A stretch of DNA of 5,643 bases from Spirochaetia bacterium (GCA_016784705.1 JADHUD010000172.1:1-5643); one strand, 5' to 3'; numbered from the stretch's first letter, positions 1-5,643 are shown. Program-made: numbers and translations. The notes: generated from the sequence alone by a model not told the origin.

Positions 1-326
1 ATCAAATCACGAACCATAGATTCAACATCTCTACCGACATACCCTACTTCAGTAAACTTTGTAGCCTCAACTTTAATAAATGGGGCACCGCTCAGTTTTG
101 ATAATCTTCGGGCTATTTCTGTTTTGCCAACTCCTGTAGGTCCTATCATAATAATATTTTTTGGTGCAACTTCATCACGAATATTATCCGGAAGCATTTT
201 TCTTCTAATTCTGCTTCTCAAGGCAATTGCTACCGCTCTCTTTGCTTTATGCTGACTAATTATATATTTATCCAATTCCGCGACAATCTCAGCCGGGGTC
301 ATTGAATCCAAGTCTTTTCTAATCAT
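1..326 (-). CDS. hslU: HslU (ClpY), AAA+ unfoldase of the HslVU protease, N-terminal part
   Basis: This is the ATPase that unfolds substrates and threads them into the HslV peptidase chamber in the cytoplasm. Only the first 108 codons are in the window; the gene runs off the left edge, and full-length relatives have about 440-480 residues. Seen in the translation: the N-terminal MTPAEIVAELDKYIISQ segment starting at residue 9, typical of the family; the Walker A loop GPTGVGKT at 62-69, followed by EIARRL; and the pore-loop motif GYVG at 95-98 inside the conserved stretch KFTEVGYVGRDVES, which grips substrate. Walker B, sensor and I-domain regions lie outside. The ATG at 326 is chosen because GGAGG sits 7 nt upstream; the ATG at residue 9 aligns with many family starts but has no comparable ribosome site. 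The start codon overlaps the hslV stop in TAATG, so translation of the two partners is probably coupled. Confidence 0.97.
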   Translation of the reverse strand, partial: MIRKDLDSMTPAEIVAELDKYIISQHKAKRAVAIALRSRIRRKMLPDNIRDEVAPKNIIMIGPTGVGKTEIARRLSKLSGAPFIKVEATKFTEVGYVGRDVESMVRDL

Positions 327-856
327 TAAATTTCCTCCACAATAATATTTGTATTGGTATAAATGCATATACCTGCTGCAATTTCCAATGATCTTCGTGC
401 AATTTCAGGTGCTTCCAGATTTGAAGAATCGAGATATGCTTTTGCAGCGGCAATTGCATAGTTACCGCCGGACCCGATAGCAATTGCACCCTCTTCCGGC
501 TCAATTACATCTCCAGTTCCGGAAATCAAGTAAATATTAGTAGTATCAGCAACCAGCATCATAGCTTCGAGCTTACGAAGGGCGCGATCTGTTCTCCACT
601 CCTTAGCCAACTCAACTGCTGATCTGGTCAGATCCCCATTAAATTGATTTAATTTTTTCTCAAAATGCTCAAACAATGTAAATGCATCGGCAGTAGCTCC
701 GGCAAATCCTGTTATAACCTTGTCATGAAACATTCTGCGTACCTTTCGGGCATTTCCTTTCATGATGGAATCTCCCAAAGTTACTTGTCCATCCCCTGCA
801 ATTGCAGTCTTGTTATTCTTTCTTACGGCTAGTATTGTTGTTCCTTTAAAACTCAT
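326..856 (-). CDS. hslV: HslV (ClpQ), threonine peptidase subunit of HslVU
   Basis: This is the proteasome-like peptidase that forms a double hexameric ring and degrades proteins fed in by HslU. The 176-residue product is normal in length. The alignment to E. coli HslV (from memory) is collinear throughout: the catalytic N-terminal threonine corresponds to Thr6, in the order MSFKG-TTIL, so a five-residue propeptide must be removed to expose it. GDGQVT is at 21-26, with Asp22 matching the mature Asp17. MKGNARK is at 32-38, with Lys38 matching the catalytic Lys33. IGSGGNYA begins at 127, with Ser129 matching Ser124. CIYTN is at 164-168, near the metal-binding loop. That loop reads Ala-Ala-Gly-Ile-Cys where E. 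coli has Ala-Gly-Asp-Ile-Cys; the ligands there are thought to be backbone carbonyls, so activity need not suffer, and Borrelia HslV is similar as I recall. It follows xerC by 74 nt and overlaps hslU by one base. The sequence shows no sign of damage. Confidence 0.97.
   Translation of the reverse strand: MSFKGTTILAVRKNNKTAIAGDGQVTLGDSIMKGNARKVRRMFHDKVITGFAGATADAFTLFEHFEKKLNQFNGDLTRSAVELAKEWRTDRALRKLEAMMLVADTTNIYLISGTGDVIEPEEGAIAIGSGGNYAIAAAKAYLDSSNLEAPEIARRSLEIAAGICIYTNTNIIVEEI
334..338 (-). promoter_or_regulatory. Ribosome binding site of hslU inside the hslV 3' end
   Basis: GGAGG on the minus strand lies within the last codons of hslV, 7 nt before the hslU ATG at 326. It fixes the hslU start and, with the TAATG stop/start overlap, points to translational coupling between peptidase and ATPase. 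Confidence 0.8.
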
Positions 857-873
857 TTCCTGCTTTATCTCCT
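857..873 (-). promoter_or_regulatory. Doubled, oddly spaced ribosome site of hslV
   Basis: AGGAG lies 12 nt before the hslV ATG (873-869), and a second purine run, AGGAA (861-857), abuts the ATG directly. The first is farther than usual and the second too close. The ATG at 856 is still the best start, because it gives the expected MSFKGTTI N terminus and no other family-consistent start is seen. Low-to-moderate translation efficiency is a possible consequence (inference). Confidence 0.5.
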
Positions 874-895
874 GATTATTATTTTCTTCTCAATA

Positions 896-925
896 GTATA
901 TAAACAAACTGATACATCTAACTAT
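896..925 (-). promoter_or_regulatory. Weak candidate promoter for hslVU
   Basis: In the 74-nt gap between xerC and hslV the minus strand carries TATACT (901-896), close to the -10 consensus, with TAGTTA (925-920) 18 nt upstream as a poor -35 match (about 3 of 6). The start of transcription would fall some 30 nt before the hslV ATG. No CIRCE-type inverted repeat or other heat-shock operator is visible. A chance match in A/T-rich DNA is quite possible. Confidence 0.25.
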
Positions 926-930
926 TACAT

Positions 931-1824
931 TCAACCATGCGGGTGACTTTTTTTGTATACTTCTTTCAATCTGCTTGAGCTCACATGGGAATAAATTTGT
1001 GTCGTTGATACATTTTCATGTCCAAGCAGCTCCTGAACCACGCGAATTCCCGCATTATTTTCCAGAATATGTGTTGCGAACGTATGCCTGAAAGTATGCG
1101 GAGTTATATTTTTCGGTATGCCAAGTTTCTTTGTATATTTTTGGAATACATGGTGAACTCCTTGAGGAGTCAGCCGATGTCCCCTATTGTTTACAATCAA
1201 TGCACTCAAATCATCAGATGTAACGTTCTGCGGCAATTGCCGACTCTGTTTTAATGGTATATACAATGATAATATTCTTTGAGCTGAGGGGGTTAAGAAA
1301 ACAAATCTGTCCTTATCCCCTTTTCCATGTACTAATATTATTTTCTCATCCAGACGAATGTTTTCTATATTCATTTTTGTAAGTTCAGACAACCGGCAAC
1401 CGGTAGAATAAAGCAGTTCAAAAATTACTTTATCCCGTATTCCTGGAAAATCGCTTCCAGGAGCTTCCAGAATTCGTGTAACTTCCTCATGTGACAGAAC
1501 AGTTGGCAGATGTTTGCTTCCTCCTGTACCTTTAATCCTGCTGAAAGGATTTAATTCACAATATTCGTATCGAATACAGAATGTAAAAAATCCCTTAATT
1601 CCCGATAAAATTCTATTTAAACTATTTGAACTATACCCGGACCGGATAAGAACTGCAAAAAAACGTCTAGCCTGCTCATATGAAATTTCAGTTATCTGGT
1701 CGTGCTGTTCTATGCAAAACTGTTCAAATTTCTCAAGATCCTGGCGATACGCAATAACTGTTTTATTAGAGAGTTTCCGTATATCGCGTAGATAAAGTAT
1801 ATAGTTTTCCATCAATTCATGCAT
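931..1824 (-). CDS. xerC: XerC-like tyrosine recombinase
   Basis: This site-specific recombinase is expected to act with XerD at the chromosomal dif site to resolve dimers before division. Its 297 residues match the usual Xer length. The N-terminal SAM-like core-binding domain spans about 1-90, and the C-terminal catalytic domain about 105-297. The full active site is present: Arg144 (in TGCRLSE), Lys168 (in HGKGDKDR), His243 and Arg246 (in HTFRH), His269 (in LLGHE) and nucleophile Tyr278 (in TTQIYSH). The ending, RLKEVYKKSHPHG, and HTFRHTFATHILENN resemble XerC/CodV more than XerD, so I call it XerC; the C-versus-D choice is the less certain part. It lies 21 nt after dprA. The ATG at 1824 is preferred, but a second in-frame ATG at 1812 and an overlapping out-of-frame mini-ORF make the exact start open. 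Housekeeping context and lack of flanking repeats argue against an integrase of a mobile element. Confidence 0.92.
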   Translation of the reverse strand: MHELMENYILYLRDIRKLSNKTVIAYRQDLEKFEQFCIEQHDQITEISYEQARRFFAVLIRSGYSSNSLNRILSGIKGFFTFCIRYEYCELNPFSRIKGTGGSKHLPTVLSHEEVTRILEAPGSDFPGIRDKVIFELLYSTGCRLSELTKMNIENIRLDEKIILVHGKGDKDRFVFLTPSAQRILSLYIPLKQSRQLPQNVTSDDLSALIVNNRGHRLTPQGVHHVFQKYTKKLGIPKNITPHTFRHTFATHILENNAGIRVVQELLGHENVSTTQIYSHVSSSRLKEVYKKSHPHG

Positions 1825-1840
1825 TGATTCATAAACCTCT
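1812..1840 (-). promoter_or_regulatory. xerC start region with ribosome site and 6-codon overlapping ORF
   Basis: AGAGG (1840-1836) is the only ribosome-site-like run before xerC. It stands 11 nt before the xerC ATG at 1824, but only 3 nt before another ATG at 1832. That earlier ATG opens a different frame encoding MNQCMN and stops with TGA at 1814-1812, overlapping the second in-frame xerC ATG (Met5) as TGATG. A short dyad (TCAAT, 1828-1824 with ATTGA, 1816-1812) covers the start codon. The layout could allow termination-reinitiation, but chance is a fair explanation. Confidence 0.35.
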
Positions 1841-1845
1841 TCAAT

Positions 1846-2841
1846 TTACAATTTAAACCAAGTATCTTGAAACCTGAACAAAGATCCTTCGCCGAAACCG
1901 GATGCAAGGATTTTACTTCGTTCGGATACTAATTTTTCTCTTTGAACAACAGCTATATTGGGAACTATTTCAGGATCCCAACCCCAGGCAGAACAAACCT
2001 CTTTCAAAGAAGATAGTATGGAAGCACCCTCTTCGGCAAGTTTAATTGTTCCTTTTGATGTTCGAGACAGCAGTCCAGCCGAATGGACAAATACATCCCT
2101 GCCCTGTTCGAGCGCAAATGAAGCAGTTATTAATGCACCGGATCGTTCCGGAGCCTCAACAATACACACTGCCCGGCATAATCCACTGATAATTCTGTTT
2201 CTTGCCGGGAAATTCCACCGCAGGGGAGGTTCAAGAGGAGGATACTCGCTCATGATTCCTCCATCATACTCCAGCATTCTGGAAACTGCACGCTGTGAAG
2301 AAGAGGGGTAAATGTTTCCTATACCGCTGCCCAGTACCCCCCATGTTGCCCCTGAGGCTGAAATCACACCTGTGTGCGCTGCTAAATCAATACCCAGAGC
2401 CAACCCGGAAATCATGGGAACACCTGTTATGCCAGCTTCCAACCCTATTTTAAAAGAAGCTCTTTCAGAAGCTGGTGAAGCGTGCCTGGTGCCCACAACC
2501 CCCAATGCAGGAGTTTCCTGTGGGGGCAGCGTACCAAGGAAGTAGAGCAGATACGGGGGGTCATATATTTCACGTAAAATAGCCGGAAATGCGGGATCGT
2601 CCAGACATACAATATGAGCATTGTTGGTCTCAACCCATTTAATAATCCTCTCTGCTTCCAGAAGAACAGTTTGCGGACAATAGTTTCGCAAATACATTTT
2701 TCTTCCCAGTATTGATTCAATCTCTCTGCAGCTAAGTTTTAACAAAGTCTGTCTATCTGTAAAATATGAGGACAAGAAAACTTTATCTTTTGCTTTCAGT
2801 CCGGGAATTCTGCTGATTGTTATTTTACCCAGTAGGTTCAT
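1846..2841 (-). CDS. dprA: DprA/Smf, RecA-loading DNA-processing protein
   Basis: DprA binds incoming single-stranded DNA in the cytoplasm, protects it and loads RecA; many non-competent bacteria also keep it. The product has 331 residues. The N-terminal ~70 residues form a SAM/helix-hairpin-like region (PGLKAKD and following). The Rossmann-like core has the expected motifs in order: VVGTR at 115-119, SGLALGID at 145-152, VLGSG..NIYP at 169-179, SEYPP at 198-202, FPARNRIISGL at 211-221 and SGALITA at 234-240. Two departures are visible. The usual VFAVPG after the core reads VFVHSAG at 250-256. The C-terminal tail (about 285-331) shows no recognisable winged-helix domain, which makes the protein somewhat short. 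GAGAGGTG-like purines (GAGAGGTG, 2854-2847) lie 5 nt before the ATG. It stands between two Xer genes, as smf does near xerC in treponemes. Family assignment is firm; actual involvement in natural transformation cannot be read from this window. Confidence 0.95.
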   Translation of the reverse strand: MNLLGKITISRIPGLKAKDKVFLSSYFTDRQTLLKLSCREIESILGRKMYLRNYCPQTVLLEAERIIKWVETNNAHIVCLDDPAFPAILREIYDPPYLLYFLGTLPPQETPALGVVGTRHASPASERASFKIGLEAGITGVPMISGLALGIDLAAHTGVISASGATWGVLGSGIGNIYPSSSQRAVSRMLEYDGGIMSEYPPLEPPLRWNFPARNRIISGLCRAVCIVEAPERSGALITASFALEQGRDVFVHSAGLLSRTSKGTIKLAEEGASILSSLKEVCSAWGWDPEIVPNIAVVQREKLVSERSKILASGFGEGSLFRFQDTWFKL

Positions 2842-2954
2842 TTTTACACCTCTCTATACCTACTGACTGAAATTGAGCAGAAAAATATTCAAAAATTCAA
2901 AAAATATTTTTTTATTTCAAAAAAACGTTCTGAAATGTTAATTCTGAAGTATGC
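2842..2954 (-). other. A/T-rich spacer between xerD and dprA
   Basis: This 113-nt gap is the longest in the window and has no ORF. On the plus strand it contains a tandem 8-bp repeat ATTCAAAA (2887-2902), the palindrome AAAAAATATTTTTT (2899-2912), and a 6-bp inverted repeat ATTTCA/TGAAAT (2914-2919 and 2931-2936) around an 11-nt loop. Several TTGAAT/TTGAAA hexamers face dprA, but none has a good -10 at 16-18 nt, so I do not call a promoter. The hairpin has no G/C-rich stem and makes a poor terminator. The A- and T-tracts could bend the DNA or serve as an UP element (inference). Confidence 0.4.
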
Positions 2955-3866
2955 TTAACTTTTTGGCATCCCCGGATGATACTTATTATGGTTTTTCTGC
3001 AGCTCCGCACTGCTTATATGCGTATAAATTTGTGTCGTACTTATATCTGAATGTCCAAGTAGCTCCTGCACTTCGCGGAGGTCTGCTCCGCCGTTTAACA
3101 GATGAGTAGCAAAGGAGTGTCTTAATGTATGAACTTTGGCAGCAAGATCTGCTTCATCAGCATACTTTTGCAATCTCACCCAAATACTTTTTCTATGCAG
3201 CGCCTTTCCTCTTGTTGAAAGAAAAACCGCTTCGGTCACTCGTTTTTCGCTGGAAAACAGCGGCCTGGATTCCAGAAAGTACCTTTTAAGCTCAAATACT
3301 GCTCTGTTTCCTAAGGGTATAATTCGTTCTTTATCTCTTTTCCCAATTACCCGCAATAAGTTCTCATTAAGAAATAAAGAGTTCATTTTCAGACCAGAGG
3401 CCTCACTTGCGCGCAGCCCTGCTGAATATATTAGTTCAAACAAAGCTCTGTCCCGTATTCCAATTTTTGTGTTTTTCGGGATACATGCTAGAATTTTCTC
3501 TACCTCGGTAACCGTCAGTACACCAGGTAATTTTCTGGAAGTACCGGGAGATTCAATTTTATCGGTCGGGTTATCAGCACGAATTTTCTCATTAATGAGA
3601 AATAGAAAAAATGAGCGGAGAGCGGTAAGAATTTTTGCAATTGTTCTTTTATCAAGACTTTCTGAATGTGCACTTCTTTCTGCAAGATATCCTATCAGAA
3701 CAACTGCATCAGCTTTTTCCGGTGAGACTCCCTTGGAATTTAGATAGGCAAAGAGCCTGTGTATTTCCTTTGTATAGACTGAAATTGTTGATTCAGACAA
3801 ACGCTGCTCAAGAGTCAGATAATCCTGATATGTTTCCAGAAGCAGCTTGTCTGATTCTGCAGTCAT
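2955..3866 (-). CDS. xerD: XerD-like tyrosine recombinase
   Basis: This is the likely partner of the XerC-like protein in dif recombination, a reaction that depends on contact with the division-linked translocase FtsK. Its 303 residues comprise an N-terminal core-binding domain (about 1-100) and a catalytic domain (about 112-303). All active-site residues are present: Arg152 (in AGLRASE), Lys176 (in IGKRDKER), His246 and Arg249 (in HTLRH), His272 (in LLGHSD) and Tyr281 (in TTQIYTH). The block HTLRHSFATHLLNGGADLR and the ending KYHPG are closer to XerD than to XerC. One variation is Arg177 in place of the usual Gly in the GKG turn beside the catalytic lysine. The start ATG lies 2 nt after the ftsZ stop, with AAGGA (3880-3876) inside the ftsZ end 9 nt upstream, so it is almost certainly translated from the ftsZ message. 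The C/D naming rests on motif resemblance only; belonging to the Xer family is firm. Confidence 0.92.
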   Translation of the reverse strand: MTAESDKLLLETYQDYLTLEQRLSESTISVYTKEIHRLFAYLNSKGVSPEKADAVVLIGYLAERSAHSESLDKRTIAKILTALRSFFLFLINEKIRADNPTDKIESPGTSRKLPGVLTVTEVEKILACIPKNTKIGIRDRALFELIYSAGLRASEASGLKMNSLFLNENLLRVIGKRDKERIIPLGNRAVFELKRYFLESRPLFSSEKRVTEAVFLSTRGKALHRKSIWVRLQKYADEADLAAKVHTLRHSFATHLLNGGADLREVQELLGHSDISTTQIYTHISSAELQKNHNKYHPGMPKS

Positions 3867-3868
3867 GC

Positions 3869-5095
3869 TTATGAATCCTTTTCAGAATCCCGTTTATATC
3901 GGAGTACTGCCGGATATGAGAAATCTTCCGGCAAATCATCTCCGGCACCTAATTTACGCTGCAGATCTTCCCAACGGTCAACAGTAATAACTTCATCGGA
4001 TTTATGACCCGGTATAGCTGTTTGAGAAACAGATTCTCTGGATTTTACCGCAGAGGAGACACCTTTAGGCTGTTGATTAGGGGTTTTGACAGTTCCATCA
4101 CTAATATCCTTCGGACGGCTGAACCCTGTTGCTACAACTGTAACTTTAATTCTATCACCCAGCTCGGGATTATAGGCTTGACCAGCAATTATCAGTGCAT
4201 CATCATCTGCATTTTGTGTTATTATTTCGACTACATCCTGATACTCTTTTAGAGTAAGGTCATCACTGCCGGCAAGATTGACTAGTATACCTTTGGCTCC
4301 CTCAATTCTTGCATTTTCCAGAAGCGGATTGTTTATTGCTGCATTAGCAGCATCTACTGCCCTATTTTCTCCTTCACCGATTCCAATACCCATTAGGGCA
4401 TCTCCACGGCCTTTCATAACCGTCCTTACATCGGCGAAGTCAATATTTATTTCACCCGGTTCAGTAATCAGCTCGCTTATCCCCTGAACTCCCTGGCGAA
4501 GTACATCATCAGCAATCTGAAAAGCCTGCTTTATCGGGGTACTGTTTTCAACAATTTTCAAGAGATATTGATTAGGAATAATAATAAGTGTATCAACACT
4601 TTTCCGTAACTTATCGATTCCATCAGAGGCCAGTTTGAGTTTCTTTTTCCCCTCAAACAAAAATGGAGAGGTTACTACAGCTACCGTTAATGCATTGATT
4701 TCTTTCGCAATCTCAGCGATAACCGGAGCTGCTCCAGTTCCGGTACCTCCACCCATGCCTGCAGTTATAAAAACCATATCTGTGCCTTCCAGCAGCTCCT
4801 TAATTTCCTCACGGGATTCCATTGCAGCCTGCTCACCAATTTCCGGGATACCACCGGCACCTAAACCATTTGTAAGCTTTGACCCAATTGGCATTCTGGT
4901 ATGTGCATTAGACCTTTGTAAAGCCTGCATATCTGTATTCAAAACAACATAATGAACTTTTTTAAGTCCAGCTGCTATCATCCGGTTGACAGCATTCCCC
5001 CCGCCGCCACCAATGCCGATAACTTTAATATCTGTGGGTGTCGATCGATCAATATCAGCTGATTCACCAATACCCTCAAAAATCTCAATATTCAT
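3869..5095 (-). CDS. ftsZ: FtsZ, tubulin-like cell-division GTPase
   Basis: FtsZ polymerises with GTP into the cytokinetic ring at midcell. The 408-residue product has the whole family layout: a short variable N terminus (1-21), the glycine-rich loop GGGGGNAVN at 29-37, VLNTD at 51-55, the tubulin signature GGGTGTG at 115-121, and the T7 catalytic loop NIDFAD at 217-222, where Asp219 and Asp222 complete the GTPase site of the next subunit. A C-terminal globular half extends to about 325, followed by a polar linker (about 326-390) and a C-terminal peptide YPAVLRYKRD at 394-403. That peptide is a variant of the IPAFLR-type tail that binds FtsA. I start at ATG 5095, which has GGAGGG 3 nt upstream; a longer reading from TTG at 5119 would run through that ribosome site and is unlikely. 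It follows ftsA by 73 nt and precedes xerD by 2 nt. Confidence 0.98.
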   Translation of the reverse strand: MNIEIFEGIGESADIDRSTPTDIKVIGIGGGGGNAVNRMIAAGLKKVHYVVLNTDMQALQRSNAHTRMPIGSKLTNGLGAGGIPEIGEQAAMESREEIKELLEGTDMVFITAGMGGGTGTGAAPVIAEIAKEINALTVAVVTSPFLFEGKKKLKLASDGIDKLRKSVDTLIIIPNQYLLKIVENSTPIKQAFQIADDVLRQGVQGISELITEPGEINIDFADVRTVMKGRGDALMGIGIGEGENRAVDAANAAINNPLLENARIEGAKGILVNLAGSDDLTLKEYQDVVEIITQNADDDALIIAGQAYNPELGDRIKVTVVATGFSRPKDISDGTVKTPNQQPKGVSSAVKSRESVSQTAIPGHKSDEVITVDRWEDLQRKLGAGDDLPEDFSYPAVLRYKRDSEKDS

Positions 5096-5098
5096 GAT

Positions 5099-5104
5099 CC
5101 CTCC
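5099..5104 (-). promoter_or_regulatory. Ribosome binding site of ftsZ
   Basis: GGAGGG on the minus strand stands 3 nt before the ATG at 5095. It is the strongest Shine-Dalgarno match in the window and decides the ftsZ start against the TTG codon at 5119. Confidence 0.85.
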
Positions 5105-5117
5105 AGTATGTATTAAC

Positions 5118-5154
5118 AAAAAGTAGTTTTTGCTGATGTAAATAGAAAAACTAC
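5118..5154 (-). terminator. Hairpin with T-run between ftsA and ftsZ (attenuator or weak terminator)
   Basis: The minus strand has a perfect 9-bp inverted repeat, GTAGTTTTT (5154-5146) and AAAAACTAC (5131-5123), around a 14-nt loop, followed directly by five Ts (5122-5118). The order stem then T-run in the direction of transcription is that of an intrinsic terminator. However, the stem holds only two G-C pairs and the loop is large, so it would be weak. It ends 13 nt before the ftsZ ribosome site. It could lower ftsZ transcription relative to ftsA, act as an RNA-processing or stability element, or be incidental. Confidence 0.4.
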
Positions 5155-5168
5155 CGCACTATATAAAA

Positions 5169-5643
5169 CTAAAAAAGCATATCAAAAAATTCCTTAACCT
5201 TTTTCATTAGCGGATTCTTTTTATCAGAAGAATTTGCATTCTTGCTGCGATGTGTTTTTACATGGCTCAAATCACCTTTTCTTTTCGATTCGTACATTAC
5301 CAAACCAATAGCTGTTGAATATTGCGGATCAAGATATCTGCTTTCAAGCCCTTCTACCGGCCTTGGAAGGCCTAATCTTGTCTGCAAACCAAACACTTCT
5401 GCAGCCAGCTCAACAGTTCCCGGCAGCATCGAACCGCCTCCGGTAATAACAACTCCGCCGCCAAAAGATCCAGATGTTTTATTTTTCGCAAGAATTCCTT
5501 TGAGAATTGAGAAAATTTCAACCATTCGTGGTTCGATAATTCTGCACAGTTCTCTTTTAGGTATTTTTATCGACGGCCACCCGCCAACCTGGGGAATAAT
5601 TATATCTTCATGCTGTGCCACCAGCGGTCCATAACAACACCCG
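5169..5643 (-). CDS. ftsA: FtsA, actin-like membrane anchor of the Z-ring, C-terminal part
   Basis: FtsA tethers FtsZ filaments to the inner membrane and recruits later division proteins. The window holds the last 157 codons; the gene enters from the right edge, and full-length FtsA has about 410-420 residues. In the visible part (numbered from the edge) a PQVGGWPSIKIPKREL segment leads to IIEPRMVEIF at 35-44. The actin-fold nucleotide loop GVVITGGGSMLPG is at 63-75, and DPQYSTAIGLVMYE at 105-118 closes the ATPase domain. A basic, polar linker (119-142) then joins the terminal amphipathic helix NPLMKKVKEFFDMLF at 143-157, which is the membrane-targeting sequence: lysines on one side, Phe/Leu/Met on the other. 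A GTG at 5621 is internal to the gene and not its start. The gene stops 73 nt before ftsZ, its direct partner. Confidence 0.96.
   Translation of the reverse strand, partial: GCCYGPLVAQHEDIIIPQVGGWPSIKIPKRELCRIIEPRMVEIFSILKGILAKNKTSGSFGGGVVITGGGSMLPGTVELAAEVFGLQTRLGLPRPVEGLESRYLDPQYSTAIGLVMYESKRKGDLSHVKTHRSKNANSSDKKNPLMKKVKEFFDMLF

Noticed and set aside
857..930. CIRCE or another heat-shock operator upstream of hslV
   Set aside because: No GCACTC/GAGTGC inverted repeat or similar long dyad is present in the spacer.
2914..2936. Intrinsic terminator after xerD
   Set aside because: The stem is only 6 bp, with one G-C pair, and no clean T-run follows it in the right position.
2842..2954. A dif-like Xer recombination site in the spacer between the xerD and dprA genes
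   Set aside because: No pair of 11-bp imperfect inverted half-sites with a 6-bp centre is recognisable. The visible repeats are simple A/T tracts.
3136..3747. A 203-codon open frame on the plus strand
   Set aside because: It lies entirely antisense to the xerD gene, which has an intact active site. The product is low-complexity, Ser/Arg/Phe-rich and resembles no family, as expected for a shadow frame.
931..3866. Mobile element or integron carrying the two tyrosine recombinases
   Set aside because: There are no terminal repeats, attachment-site duplications, tRNA targets or cargo genes. Both proteins look like Xer housekeeping enzymes and sit among syntenic core genes.
5096..5119. An eight-residue N-terminal extension of FtsZ from TTG at 5119
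   Set aside because: The extension would be translated through the strong GGAGGG ribosome site that serves the ATG at 5095, and it has no ribosome site of its own.

Overview
This window is a compact block of housekeeping genes, all read from the minus strand. Going downstream (right to left) it holds: the 3' end of ftsA (5643-5169), ftsZ (5095-3869), a XerD-like tyrosine recombinase (3866-2955), dprA/smf (2841-1846), a XerC-like tyrosine recombinase (1824-931), hslV (856-326) and the 5' part of hslU (326-1, running off the window). No gene on the plus strand is credible. I see no tRNA, rRNA, CRISPR array, insertion sequence or phage remnant.

The gene content and order suggest a free-living or host-associated member of the Spirochaetota with moderate-to-low G+C. 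From memory, Borrelia has ftsA-ftsZ-(small gene)-smf-hslV-hslU-flgB, and Treponema pallidum has smf-topA-xerC(codV)-flgB after ftsZ. This window reads as a composite of those two, with two Xer genes and no topA. The HslV sequence (MSFKGTTI start, IGSGGNYA, CIYTN preceded by Ala-Ala-Gly-Ile) also fits spirochaete HslV as I remember it. Species cannot be named from this stretch. If the assignment is right, flagellar genes (flgB, flgC, fliE) probably follow hslU beyond position 1.

Functionally, ftsA and ftsZ form the cytokinetic ring with its membrane anchor. XerC and XerD would together resolve chromosome dimers at dif during division. DprA protects incoming single-stranded DNA and loads RecA on it. 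HslVU is an ATP-dependent protease of the cytoplasm. Spacing is tight (ftsZ-xerD 2 nt apart, dprA-xerC 21 nt, hslV-hslU overlapping by 1 nt in TAATG), so most of the block may be cotranscribed. Breaks are possible at the three larger spacers: ftsA-ftsZ (73 nt, with a 9-bp hairpin and T-run), xerD-dprA (113 nt, extremely A/T-rich) and xerC-hslV (74 nt, with a weak possible promoter).

I looked for an undescribed system and did not find one. The observations worth checking are modest: the ftsA-ftsZ hairpin, the XerD-DprA-XerC arrangement within a division-gene cluster, a DprA with an altered end to its Rossmann core and no recognisable C-terminal winged helix, and a small overlapping ORF at the xerC start.
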